Assembly (NCBI GenBank): GCA_905331475.1
Contig: CAJNYU010002903.1
Location: 1 to 64,000, forward strand
From: Rotaria socialis
Taxonomy: Eukaryota > Rotifera > Eurotatoria > Philodinida > Philodinidae
DNA: 64,000 nt
Direction: 5' to 3'
In this document: piece after piece, positions 23,521-36,238 of the stretch
Numbering within the stretch: the stretch's first letter is position 1
How the letters are laid out: each line of letters starts with the position of its first letter
Program-made: the position numbers and the translations under genes
Notes under the pieces: generated by a model
What the model was told of the DNA's origin: nothing
Database searches by the model: none
The model's input: only the letters and a program-made list of their open reading frames with translations

Positions 23521-26500
23521 ATGTCTCAAGCCGGTCTTTTATCTATCAAACAAATTATCGGTGTCCGAAGTTCTGTTACTAATGGTTTAGCATTTCAAGA
23601 TGAACAAACCGTTGTCTATATTGCTGGTGGCAATATTGTCTTGTATGGTATTGACCAGAAAGCACAACGGGTCATTCCATGTTCCATGAGCGCGCAAGGT
23701 AAATTCAAATCATTTTTCGAATCTTTATTTATATTTTAAATATTTTTGTGTTTTTCAGCATTAACAACAATGACTGTTAGTCCTAATCGACGTGTAATAG
23801 CTGTTGCAGAACGTATAAACGATCGTCCACAAGTCACAATCTATGATCTTCAATCGGGCAAACGTAGAAAAACTTTACAATCAGAATTAATAAAATCGAA
23901 TGAAATTGTCTCGTTACTATTTTCGTCGGATTCAAAATATCTCCTGACTCAAGGCGGTGCTCCAGATTATGCACTTATCTATTGGTCATGGGAAAAAAGT
24001 AAAGTAATGGCACACCTCGATGTTAAACCCCCAACAGGTCCACAAGCCAATGCAACAATTAATCAGGTTTGATTGATTCTGTTCTCATTGATCTATTCGC
24101 TAACGTTTCATTTCACTTAAAGGTATCATTTAATCCACAAGATAATACACAAATTTGTACGATTGGTTATGGCCTATTTAAAATGTTTCGTTATGCTGAA
24201 TCAGCATTGAAACCATCACAAAATCTAAAACAAGAACATTTCAATTTTACATGTCATTGTTGGATCTCGGATGATCGATTATTAGCGGGTACAGATCAAG
24301 GCAAATTATTTGTTATACAAAATGGAGAAATTTTACATGAGATTAAAATCGATTCTAAATCTGAACCAAGGTGCGGTGTAATTTTTTTTGAAAAACAAAA
24401 ATTATTTTCTTTCTTTAGATCCGTAGCCAGTCATCATACAACAGACGAACGCTTAGGTTTAGTTGAAAGTAGTCTGGATATAAATGCAAGTTCCGATTAC
24501 ATAGGAAAATTCGAAATTAAATGTATTATTCCATTTTCACGTGGTGTTCTTGTTGCTGCTGGTGTTAATAAAGTCTATATGTTTGATCGAGTCGATGACA
24601 ATCGAGAATATTTTCGTCGTAATAGAGAAATTTTATTACCTGTTGATCCAACTGATAAATCAAATAATGAACGAGTTGTTTCAATGTGTTTAAGTCCATC
24701 TGAAGAAACACTTGTTGCTTTAACAGATCTTCAACAAATCTACCAATTGTCATTTTCAGGCATTGATATCACAAAAGTCAGATGAATTAATTGACATTGA
24801 TATCGAATAATAATTCTTTTCTTTTTTGGTTTTCTTCTAGGATGTAGCAACGTTTTCATATTTAACAGAAGGTTTTCATCATGCTCAAGTTACTGGAGTT
24901 GATACATGTGTTCGAAAACAACTTATTGCTACTTGTGGTGTCGATAAATCAGTTCGTCTTTGGAACTATGAAACAGGGTAAAGATATGATTGAGACAGAA
25001 GCATATCACTTATTAGCACTGAAGTTAAACTATAACATAGAAATTGTCCGTGATAAACTATATAATCCTTCTCTCTTTGCTGTTCAGTAAACTTCGTTAC
25101 CTTTTTTTTTGGAATAGTGAAACACAACATGCAGAGCAATTTTATTTATCGAGAATTCTACAGAAACAATAAAAATTCGATATTTGTTTTGTTTAATTTT
25201 TAGTACACTCGAAGTATGTAAAGAATTTCAAGAAGAAGCATATACTGTCTCTATTCATCCGTCGGGTCTATTTATTCTTGTTGGATTCTCTGATAAATTA
25301 AAATTATTTACAATTTTGATTGATGATCTTCGTCCCTTTAAAGAATTTTCTATTCGTGGTTGTCGTGAAGCACTATTTAGTAATGGTGGACATTTATTCG
25401 CTGCTGTACATGGAAATGTGATACAAATTTATTCAACAGTTACTTTTGACAATGTTACAAATTTAAAGGGGCACAATGGAAAAGTTTGTTCATAATCATT
25501 TTTCAGCAAAACATAAAGATAAATTTTCTATTGTAGGTCCGTCAATTGATTTGGTCGCCAGATGATACACGCTTGTTTTCATGCGGTATGGACGGTGCAG
25601 TTTACGAATGGGAAGTTGCTACATCAAAACGATTACATGAAGCTGTACTTAAAGCGTGTGGTTATACAGGTCTCGGATTAAGTGCCGATTCAAAAATAGT
25701 CTATGCTGTTGGTACCGACCGAAAGATTAAAGAGATTGTAGATGCTCAAGTTAGTTTTTTTTTGAATGAAAATTTAGATAAATACACCATTGATTGATGC
25801 TTGTAGCAAATTCTACGAGAAGTTCAAGTTATACCAGATGATGTGCAACCTACAACGATTGCACTTAGTCACACGGGTAAATCATTGCTAGTCGGTACAT
25901 CCAAGGGAACTATTCGATCATACAAATTTCCATTAACAAAATCGGACGAATATACAGAATACATCGGTCATGTTGGAATGATTAATCGGGTAAATTTAAA
26001 AAGAAAAAAAAATATTGTTTAAAATAAACTCAAACTTGAATTCTTTTTTACTAAATATCTGAGATTTTATTACAATAGCTGTGACTTACTCGTCGGAACG
26101 AACTCTTCTAAACTTTTCCAGTCGTCCTGGAATCTCCTTGCGACAATTTTTCTATCTATATGTCTATTCATTTAGTTGCGTGTCACATTTCAAGATGAAT
26201 ATGCTGTCTCAGTTGGTGATGATGGGTTAGTCATCTTATGGAAATTACAAGAAATTGGTGTTTCAAAAAAAGAAAAAGAAACGACATATGCCGAAGAAAT
26301 TCTTATTACGAAGAGCGACCTTGAAGAGAAAGTAAGCTAATTTTGTTTTTGTTTCAGCAAAATAAAATGAATATTTATCGAATATTAGAATTCATTAATT
26401 CGTGAATTGAAACAGCGTGTTGCAGAATTACGCGAGGAAAATGATTATCAACTTAAATTAAAAGAAATGAATTATGCCGAACGAATACGCGATTTAACAG

Positions 26501-29500
26501 ATAAATTTATGCTAGAAATGGAAAATTTAAAAACGAAAAACACAGTCATTACAGGCGAAAAAGAGAAAGAATCTAGTAAACATGCCGAACAAACTCATGA
26601 TCTCATCGAAAAACAAAACAAAGAATTACAAGATTTAGGTAAATCAAATATTCAATTGTTTTAGAAAAATAATGCGAATAGAATTTATTTAGTTGAAAGA
26701 AAAAAGCTTTTGTAAGTTTATCCTTATGTTCAGCTGCGATTTTGCATTTTATTTTACCTATATGGAATGAATTGAAATATTTTTCTGTTCTAGAGAGTTC
26801 CAATAATCAAAAGTTGATGCTCGAATATGAAAAATATCAAGATCTTCAAGCTAAAACTCAAAAAACACAAGAAGACTACGAACGACAAATAACTGAATTA
26901 GAAAATCGTAAAGAAGAAGAAGGTACAAGACAAAGAATGCAATATACGGCACAACTTGAAAAACTAAAAAATGATCTCATTCTCGTAAGTTTATGAATAC
27001 AACTAGAATTCTCATATATCAAAAGATTCTCGAGAATAGAATTTCTTCTTTTCTACAAATAAACTGAAAGACAGTAGCAGTCGGAATTAGTCTTAGACGT
27101 GGCCAAACAGCTATTTTACAGTTTCAACATCCTAAATCTAGTCCTATCCCACAAAGAAGTGGCCAAAAACTTAAAAGGTGCAGTCGCCAATCAACCTAGT
27201 AATACTGGATGCAATCTTACATCGAAAAACTACAGCCAGTTGACGGTCTTAGAGTTTCTATTTTTTTCTCCGCTAATTGACGGAAAATAAGCAAATTTCC
27301 GTTTTACTCGTCCTGATCTGTCAGAATACTTTTCTGTGTTCTTTTGAAAAAAAAACTTTAAACCTTTGCTTTGCTTCATCAAACTAAATCCAGGAGATGT
27401 AGATGAATCATTTTGTTTTTAGGAACGTGAAAAAAATAAACAACAATCTCGTGATCATGAAGAAACGAAACGACAAATTGAAGAAGATGCTGATGAAGAA
27501 ATTCTTAAATTAATGCAAACACATGAACAAGCATTAATCGAATGTAAAGAAGAAAATGCTAATTTACGAAATAAAAGTACAACATTTCAACGAAAAGTAT
27601 GCCAATACTAATAGAACAAAAATGTAAGAATTCATTTTGAAATATTCTTTTTTCTTAAGGTCAAAGATCTCGAAGAATCAATTAAGAAGAAAGATACTGA
27701 TTTAGCTAGTTTAAAAAATGAAGAATCCAAATTACAAAATGCTATTCGTGGTTTGAAAAAAGATATTGAAGGATTGAAAAAAGAAATTCAAGAACGTGAT
27801 GAAACGATTCAAGACAAAGTAATTGATCATTTAGACGACAAAAACTCTACTATAAAAATTTATCATTTCAATTGAATGCTAGGAAAAACGTATTTATGAA
27901 TTGAAACGTAAAAATCAAGAATTAGAGAAATTCAAATTCGTACTTGATTATAAGATCAAAGAACTTAAGAAACAAATTGAACCACGCGAAATTGAAATTA
28001 AAGAAATGAAAGAACAAATAACTAATGTAAGCATCTATCTATTTTTCTATTATATTATTAATTCAACGCGATTTTATCCAGATGGAAGCTGAACTCGAAC
28101 GATTAAGCAAGAGTAATGATGAAGAAAAATTAAAGAACGAAGAATTACGTACAAAATTAAATGCGTCCGCTTTGGCCTTACAACAAGAAAAACAATTGGT
28201 TTGTTATCTATTGATATTTTATTTTTCTTATCTAGGCTTTTCGTCTTCATAGAAACGAGATTCCGAATTAGCATTGAAGCGTATTAAAACTGATATACAT
28301 AATTGTTCAGCTTTAATAACTGAACCAAAATTACTAACACAACGTGTTGCTGAAATCTATGCTCAATATGTTCGTGACGATGCCGTAAGTGTTGAATTGG
28401 AGATAATCTCTTTTTAAAACAACGTGCTTTTATCATATCTATCAGTGTCTGCTGGAAAAAGGAACTTCATTGTAGCGAATGGCTTTTTGTTTTGTTTGAA
28501 AGAACACGCGAAACCATGGTGCCCGTTTTATGAATTCAACTTTACTGCTATCAAAAGAAGTTCTATTAATAGATAACCATTTTTGAGAGTTTTAGTTTTT
28601 TTTATGAGCGATTAAACATGACATCTTCTTTTCTTCACATACAAAAGGCTCTATCAGCCACGGTAATCTGACATGCTTTTTCAATGTCTCAAGAATGATA
28701 ATCTCTGAAGACTCCGTGGGTTGATATATAAATTATTCTTCGCCCTTCTTTCGAAATATTATGTTATGCAGCTCAACATTACATTTGAATGATTCGTCAC
28801 AATAGAGGGACTATTCGCTCTCATATAATTACTTAATGCCCAATCCTTGAATTAATGATTAAATCATTTGGGAAATCAAAAATAAGTCCTAAGACATAGT
28901 CTTATCAATAATAAGTGCAAGTTTTACGAGACAGTATCGACAATAAAGATCGAGTTCGTGCCGTCTATTTATTAATAGGATCAATTCATATGAAATGTTG
29001 TTTTTTAAATTAAAGTCAGTTTGATGTCTTTAATCAGTTTTCTATTTTCAATATTGCGAATATTGGAAACGAATATGACTTTTATCTATCAGTCAACCTT
29101 CGTACTGTTAATCTTATTTTCTCGTGATCAATGTGAGATAACGCAAAGCGATTATCACGCAGTACTCGAAACTGAAAAAAATATTTTTTAATCAAAATCT
29201 CCTTTTTTTATAGACCGAAGAAGCAACTATTGATCAAGATATAACGAAAGAGTATGCTCGACAACGTGATCATCTTGAACGAACAGTACGAAGCCTTAAG
29301 GTACTTCTATCTTCGCTTCTTCTATTTCTCATCATAATATATTATCTGTTTAGTCCAAAGTTGATAAAGATTCTGATCGACATAAAATGGAAAATATTCG
29401 TATAATGCAAGTAAGTTTTTCCGAAAACAAAAAAAAATTAAATTTCTATTTATTTTTATTCAACTAAGGAAAATGTTACATTAATCAAAGAAATCAATGA

Positions 29501-29825
29501 TTTAAGACGTGAATTAAAATCAGCTCGTGTTAAATTACAAGATTTACAAACAGCTATGGGTATCAGTCGTAAAACAGCAGCACGTACAACAGAAGAAATT
29601 GTTCAAGCCTTGAACACACACCAAGGCAATCATTTAGTTAAAGAAAAACAAACAGAATTAGAAAGTTTAATTCACCGACAACGAAGTGAAATTCAACGAC
29701 TTAATGAACAAATTGCAAATATTGAATCTGGAAATGCTCGTACTGGTACAGCTGGTGGTGGCCGATCTCGCCCATCGTCATCGGGACAATTGCCGCCCAT
29801 CACATCAGCATTAACTGCTCATTAA
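23521..29825 (+). CDS. CFAP57: Cilia- and flagella-associated protein 57 (WD-repeat plus coiled coil)
   Basis: Nineteen exons: 23521-23698, 23759-24066, 24123-24370, 24419-24776, 24841-24977, 25204-25483, 25537-25749, 25807-25989, 26176-26331, 26389-26638, 26794-26984, 27423-27596, 27660-27818, 27883-28026, 28082-28198, 28253-28384, 29214-29300, 29354-29410, 29469-29825. They join into 1242 codons, close to the roughly 1250 of the vertebrate protein. Residues 1 to about 685 are WD repeats ([32 protein letters not shown]). From about 687 to 1190 it is coiled coil, with the family's signature [19 protein letters not shown] and [20 protein letters not shown]. The tail is Gly/Ser/Pro-rich. CFAP57 is an axonemal protein linked to inner dynein arm assembly. 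The fourth donor (GTCAGA) is weak. Intron 3 is 48 nt and in frame. Confidence 0.95.
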
Positions 29826-29892
29826 CATTAAACTGTATGCACGTGATATTCAACAATTTAATTTCTATTTTTTTTCTTTTCAAAAAAAGGAC

Positions 29893-29898
29893 AATAAA
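29893..29898 (+). terminator. CFAP57 poly(A) signal
   Basis: AATAAA lies 68 bases after the CFAP57 stop, followed by another overlapping A-rich hexamer. It is a good candidate for the 3' end. Confidence 0.5.
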
Positions 29899-30676
29899 TA
29901 AAAAACTATTTAGCCTTTCCATTATATACACGACACTTATCTACATTCTGATTTGATCACTAAAATATACGAATTTTTTCTTGCGATTGTAACTTTAATA
30001 GGCTTGAACATTTGTTCTCGAAAAAGCAAACAAGAAGTTATGTCAAAGAACTTTTTCACTTCAAAATGTAACGTATAGGCTAGTGTCACAAGTTCTATTG
30101 TATTCACTAATAATTATTTTGCTTGACATATAAAATATAATGAAACACTTGAGAACGTGTAAAATTGAAAAATTATTTTTGATGATAAGAATTTTTATAT
30201 CATACATAAAGATTTGGCATTAGTCCAAGATTTAGACGTAGACGAACTTTATATTCCGATTGAAAAAAATATTCATTTTGCGGGACATTTTAGGGGTTAA
30301 ATAAAATTTAGCGAAAAGAAACATTCTATTTCTTGAAACTTAGCCCGCTTTACAATAAAAAAACCCAAATTTTGGCAACCATCTTGCGCCATCTGTTCGA
30401 TGTGTAATATAATTCAAAATATTCAAGGTGTTCGTTTACAATATGAATGGTGGCTTGTAAATGATTGGCAGAAAAATTATGTTTTACGTATCTCTTGAAT
30501 CAACTCCGTAAAATTCTTCCTGTTTCTGCCTGATGTCGTCATTCTGTCTATTTCTTTTTTTCTTCGTCTTCTGTTAACTGCATGACTGAATACCTAATTA
30601 GTATAGTCTATCATGAAATTCATCATATTTTATCTTTTGAAAAAGCGCGTTTCTATTTATTTATGTTAATTTCTAG
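29899..30676. other. Intergenic region between CFAP57 and the LCOR/E93 factor
   Basis: AT-rich with no supported gene. It ends in TTAATTTCTAG directly in front of the next ATG. Confidence 0.5.
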
Positions 30677-33600
30677 ATGACGGAATGTTTTTCAGCTCGT
30701 TGCCAACAAGATCGAAAAATAGTTCGACGAGAATTTAATAAATGGACAAAAAATTTATTATTTCAAATTGGTAAAAAATAAATAATGACTTATATGCAAT
30801 ATTGTCTTTGTTTTATTTAAAGGTTTAGAAACAATAACAAAAAATCATTTCGGCTTTGACGTTAATATATTCAATCAAGCAACTGGTTTGAATAAAATTT
30901 GAAAAAAGTGTTTTTTTTTTACTTCTTTTTCTATTAGACGAACGAATACCAATTGATTTTAATCCTGAACAAGAATGTTTATTTTGTGTCAATAGACATG
31001 AATATTTAGGCAAGAAAAAGTCGAAAAATCAAATTAACGAATATCATCATTCATTATCTGAAACAGCTATTGATGACGATGAAAATGCACCATTAGATTT
31101 AAGTTTAAAAACAACGACAAATAATTCACCGTTAATATCATCAAATACTCGAACAAATGTCAAGTTAGTATTCGAATAATTCTTTTGTATGGAAATTAAT
31201 ATTCATATTTCGTATCGATCTAATTCAGAGGCAAGAAAACTCGTCCATAATAATGAGAAAATCTCACTACGAGCTGAATCATTTTTTCAATTGAGACAAG
31301 AACAATTCCAAAATATCTATATGTCAATTTTGTTAGGTTATGCTGTTTTGAGTAATTATTACAATTCAAACACGTAATCCTTCTCAGATAATTTTTCTGA
31401 AGTCATGCATTAAGCTCTGATCTTTTACTTCTCGTTAGGATTAATCCAATTTCAAAACAAGTCGAGTATTTTCAAAAAAATAGGAAATTTCAGGCACTTG
31501 AATACTAACATAATGAGAAAATTTTTTGTCTTCAAATTGAACATGAAAGTCATTGAAAATCCATTTGAGCGAAAATTCGTATCATTATATAGTGGTAAAA
31601 GGACAAAAATAAATAAGTTTCATTTTCTTTGCAATGATATAAATACAAATTCTACTAGGATCTTTTTTGAGGTTCCCAAAAGTCAGCCAGTAGATTTGAT
31701 TTACTGTCGCTTGCCTGATAATTCTGATTAAGACATCAATGAAATAGATCTATTTTTATTCTAGACATCGTCCATTGTTTGACATTAAGTCAGATATACC
31801 AACAATCTATGGTCAGGAAGAATTTGATCGTTTTATGTCTGACATGATTGCTAGTCAACTTGGTAAGAAGAAAATTTTCAATTTTTTTTTCTTACCAATT
31901 CATTTTCTATATTGTAGATTTTTCATCTCAACCCTATTTAAATATGAATCTCTTTCCGACATCACCAACTACTCCTATGCATTATTCTCAAACAAATAAA
32001 AAAGCATCGTCTTCTTTGCAAGATACGCGCATTGCTCAGTTAGCCAAGCAAATGGCATACGAACGAATGTTACAAGAAATCGATTATCAACGTCATCCAT
32101 CAACTAATAAAAAATCCAAACTTTCAAATAGTCCTTCATCGTCGATTCTCACAGAATCGATTCATGTCAATCACATACTGAACGATGTTATGATGCGTAT
32201 ATTACATGAAATGTATGAAAAAGAACAGCAAACAACATCACCCGTATCACAGCCAAGAGCATCATGCAAAGGAGAATTATTATTTGTTAAAAAACAAAAT
32301 GTTAATAATGATGAACAATATAATACAAACATTTTTAATCATTTCAATACAACTAAACAGCCAAAGGTGAGCATCTTTTTTTAGAAAACAATTAACCTGT
32401 TAGCACAATAGCCAGAAGCAATTCATAGAAAGATTCTGTTCAACAAAATTGGCCCTGTGAGAAAGTTCGTATTGTGAATGCAACTGTCAGTGTTATATAT
32501 TTAACTGATAGTCTTATTTGCAGAGTCTTCGAAAGAGATGAAAACTGATACATCGAATATGATGATTATCACAAAAAAAAACAGTTTGTATAGACACTCA
32601 GATTTTGGAACAGTTTATTCATAATGCTTGTGCTGTCAAAAATATTTTTACATCATGTTAACACAGCAAGTCATGAAAATCAAGATAACCATTTGCTATG
32701 ATTTTGTAGAATAGTAAGAATTCGTCTTACGATTGTCCTAAAGAGTAAGAATTTAGCTTCAGCTAACTATCAGATACAATGTTCTATTCTCAGAAAATAA
32801 ATCCCTACGATTGAATATTAATCAAAGTTAGCTACATTTGAAACTAACAAAAATTACGCGAACTATATGATATTTCATATTGTAATCCTATAATAATTAA
32901 GATGAATTTTTTTCTTCGAGTAATATTTATAGCTTTCTATCATAGTACGCATTTCAAATGAATTCTGTTATCATTTTAGCAAAATAATAAAGTAAATCCT
33001 TCATCCTCAAGTTCGTCATCATCATCAAGCGTATCATCAACGCGTTCATCATCTATTCATATTAAAAATAGACATAAAATTAAATTAAATTCAACAACAA
33101 ATCATATACCTAAAGGTCGATCCATTGAGGCAATCAACAATAATAATAAGATTTCGATTGGTGTCGATGGTAAACAAATCCGTCCAAAACGTGGTCAATA
33201 TCGTCGTTATGAATCTGAACAACTGGCTAAGGCAGTAGCGGCTGTTTTAAGTAATGAAATGTCCGTACATAAAGCCGGTTCTTTTTTTGGTGTACCGCAT
33301 TCAACAGTAAGTTAAATAAACTAACGCATATGAAATACATTTCGCCTTCAAAATTCTAGTTGGAATATAAAGTCAAAGAGCGCAATATCAAAGTATCATC
33401 TTCAATGAAAACAAAAAATGAATCTTCATCATCATTATCTATGAATGATAACGATCATAATAATTCCTTTCATGGTGAGTTAGTAGAGCTTTTTGCTTAT
33501 TGGGACCTATCAGAACCATAAGTACGCCTTTGTCGTATTCCCACCAGCAACATATTAGAGCATGCGGAATCTAGGCAGCTAAGGTTTTATCTTGGCATTC

Positions 33601-33832
33601 GCAAACCCAAAATATCAGCCTAATTAAAAGAAAATTATACTTAAACAAAATGACAAAACATTTTGTGACTTATTTAGGTGAAAATCATGATGAAGATGGT
33701 GATAAATCGTCGAAGGAACTTGCTACTTACCTTCCTACATCGAACAGTAGTACCAATAATGACCATTTAGACACTATCGACGATGAGAATGAATCAAACG
33801 ATGACGATGATCTTGACGAACAAATCAATTGA
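30677..33832 (+). CDS. LCOR/E93: LCOR/E93-family transcription factor with psq helix-turn-helix
   Basis: Eight exons: 30677-30770, 30823-30885, 30938-31163, 31765-31862, 31918-32366, 32980-33306, 33360-33474, 33678-33832, giving 508 codons. The N terminus (CQQDRKIVRREFNKWTKNLL, then PEQECLFCVNRHE at about residue 62) matches the conserved start of LCOR-type proteins. At about 104 is PLDLS, the CtBP-binding motif. A Ser/Thr/Asn-rich middle leads to a Pipsqueak-type helix-turn-helix at about 378-430 (RGQYRRYESEQLAKAV; MSVHKAGSFFGVPHSTLEYK, with KERN after it). The tail is very acidic. In animals this family acts in the nucleus as a repressor or co-repressor with nuclear receptors; insect E93 specifies the adult stage. 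The psq helix is closer in wording to E93 than to LCOR. The start follows a splice-acceptor-like AG with no gap. Confidence 0.9.
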
Positions 33833-34368
33833 TTTTACTGTGGCAATCAATTTTATTCTTTACATCTTTATAATAACTACTTTTCCGTACATACATCAAT
33901 TTCTACTTTTATCTAGCAGATCATTTCTGCTCTATATATGTGTTTGTGTGTGAGCGAGAGAGCGAGTGTATATATATATATATATATAGTAAATGTTTTA
34001 CTAGTCATTAAAAAACCAATAAGCGAGAGAATCTTCATGTAACTTTCTGTATGTATGTATGTGCATTCCAAGTCCATAAAGTGGTGGAGAATGAATCTTT
34101 GTTGTGTGAATTTTGTTTCCTTTCTTCTGTTCTTTTAACACAGCATTTCCAAGTTTGTTTTCATTGTATATCTATATGTGTATGATTGTTTTGTGCTACT
34201 ATTATTAATACCAAGAAATTCAGTATATGTTTTTCTTGAGTCTGTGTTATTTGATTGCTTGCCATCCGAGAAACAAACAATAAAGAAAAACATTTCGTGT
34301 CATGTTTTGTGAAATAGAATATAGATCTGTTGTTCTTTTCTTTCTCTTTTTAATTTGAGGTTCTATAG
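33833..34368 (+). other. 3' UTR of the LCOR/E93 gene and STK16 upstream region
   Basis: Contains a short (TA)n run (about 33970-33988) and a GTAT repeat (about 34051-34062), an AATAAA at 34279-34284, and a pyrimidine-rich tract ending TTCTATAG against the STK16 ATG. Only about 85 bases separate the poly(A) signal from the next start codon. Confidence 0.5.
34279..34284 (+). terminator. LCOR/E93 poly(A) signal
   Basis: AATAAA about 450 bases after the stop, in an A-rich stretch; the only good hexamer before the next gene. Confidence 0.45.
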
Positions 34369-35608
34369 ATGGGTTGTGTTTGCGGCCGACAAAGTGTGGT
34401 TATACAAGGACAAAAGTTCCATCTCATACGGCAAATTGGCGAAGGGTACATTGCTTTCTCTTAACGCTTATTGTGTTGGCTTTTTTTTTCAAAAATCGGG
34501 ATCTATTTGTTTTTCTTGCTGAAGAAGATGAGAGTTTAATTATTGAATTTAATGTTTTAGGAGTTTTAGTTACGTGTTTGAAGCTCGTAATACAGCTGAT
34601 AGCCATCGATATGCTATTAAGAAAATGTCTTGTCATACGAAAGAAGAAGAAAAACGTGCTCGAGACGAAATAGAAAATTATCAAAGATTTTCACATGAGA
34701 ATTTAGGTTTGATTCAGGACTATTGCTTTTCTTCATATACCATCCTATTTCCTTGTTCTTAGTTTCATTACTCTATCACGAAGTGATACAATATAAGCCG
34801 GATGCACATGTAACATGTATTGTTTGGCTTGTTTTTCCATATTTCAAGGCAAATTATTATTTACAAAATCACCGAAAAATCTTGACTTTCGTTTATAGAA
34901 TGGTTCGCTTCAAGATGCTTTGAATGCTCAAACGAAATTTACGACGCGTGTTCTACTTGATTTATTTTTGAGTGTATGCCAAGGCGTTCAAGAAATTCAC
35001 GAAAAGAGAATGGCTCATAGGTAGTTAATTTTTGTCTATTTAATACTAAGAAAAGTTATTCTTTTGTAAAGGGATTTGAAACCAAGTAATATTATGCTAG
35101 TTAATAATATCCATGGTGTGATACTTGATTTTGGCTCAATGATACCAGCATCGTTTTCGATGACGACAAGATCACAAGCACAACAATGGCAGGTAAAAAA
35201 ACGTATATATTTAAATTGATTGTTTTATTAGTAGTCATTTTTATTCATAGGATTGGGCTGAAGAAAATTGTTGTGTACAATGTAATAAATCCTATGTTTA
35301 AATATTTACGTTTCATTTTTCTCTTTCCATAGATCGTGCACCGGAGCTATTTCATATAGAAACAAATTCTTCAATTACTGAAAAAACTGATATTTTTTCT
35401 CTTGGTGCAATTCTATATGCATGTTGCTTTGGTAAAGGTCCATTCGATGATGTTTATTCAAGAGGAGATAGGTATAAATGACAGTCAAATTTGTCGTATG
35501 ATTTATCTTATCCATACAAAATTTTGTTGATAACAATTGTGAGAAAAGTGGATAAAATTTCACAAAATTTGACTATAGCTTCTCGAGGGCGTAAGCAGAT
35601 CTTTGAGA

Positions 35609-35702
<94 letters not shown>

Positions 35703-36055
35703 CGTAACCCCTATATTGACCCCCCCCCCCCCCCCCGCCCCGATCTGGCAAGGGTAGCATACGTATTGGAGGCGAAATTTGCCCTTCAATTCCTAAATTT
35801 GTAATTCGAAGCCAGATGATAAATGAAATACAAAACCTTTTTTAAAATTTTTCTATACTTTTTTTTTCTTATAGCGTGGCTTTAGCAATAGCCAGTGGTC
35901 GTATTGAATTACCAGTACAATCATCAACTTATCCATCGGATGTCATTGATACAATGCTTGCCATGCTGCAAATCGATTCTGACCGACGACCATCAATTCA
36001 GGAAGTTATCGATAAACTTTCCAATTCATCTCGTTGTACAATGGATATAGTTTAA
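34369..36055 (+). CDS. STK16: Serine/threonine kinase 16 (NAK family)
   Basis: Eight exons: 34369-34445, 34561-34706, 34763-34848, 34899-35020, 35072-35192, 35251-35281, 35333-35471, 35875-36055. They give 300 codons against about 305 in the vertebrate protein. The start MGCVCGRQS keeps Gly2 and Cys3/Cys5, the myristoylation and palmitoylation sites that hold STK16 at Golgi and other membranes. Kinase motifs are complete: GEGSFSYV loop, AIKK lysine, MAHRDLKPSNI, LDFGS, RAPEL, and the family's activation-segment QDWAEENC. The family phosphorylates itself and a few substrates and acts in secretion and TGN/actin control. Intron 3 (34849-34898) uses a GC donor (TTTCAAG then GCAAAT). Intron 7 carries the poly(G) run. 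Because all motifs remain, the protein should be active if the last intron is spliced properly. Confidence 0.94.
35610..35702 (+). repeat. Poly(G) run of 93 bases in STK16 intron 7
   Basis: Ninety-three uninterrupted G. Seventeen bases later comes a run of 17 C (35720-35736), then G and CCCC. GGGCGTAA occurs just before the run (35587-35594) and again at its end (35700-35707). Frames through it read as polyglycine or polyproline and are not genes. It may be a real homopolymer able to form quadruplexes, or a sequencing or assembly artefact. Confidence 0.9.
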
Positions 36056-36238
36056 GTGAATTGCTTTTTACTGTGCGCTTTGTTTTTTATTCTGTAAAAA
36101 TGTAATTTTCTTTTCGTCTCATCAACATTTACACAAGAAAAAACTGTACACAGCCTATGGAAGATAATTACAAGGTTAAAAACAAGGAAGAATCTGAACG
36201 ATAATAATAGTAAAAACAAAAGGCAAACAGATCTGTGT

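Noticed and set aside
27099-27290. 63-codon ORF inside a CFAP57 intron
   Set aside because: It lies wholly in the 436-nt intron 11, and the conserved protein continues across without it.
31498-31731. 77-codon ORF inside an LCOR/E93 intron
   Set aside because: The flanking exons splice in phase without it and it has no recognisable domain.
34424-34684. Minus-strand ORF over STK16 exons 1-2
   Set aside because: Antisense shadow of the kinase N-lobe.
35491-35789. Open frames coding polyglycine or polyproline
   Set aside because: They are only translations of the G93/C17 run inside an STK16 intron.
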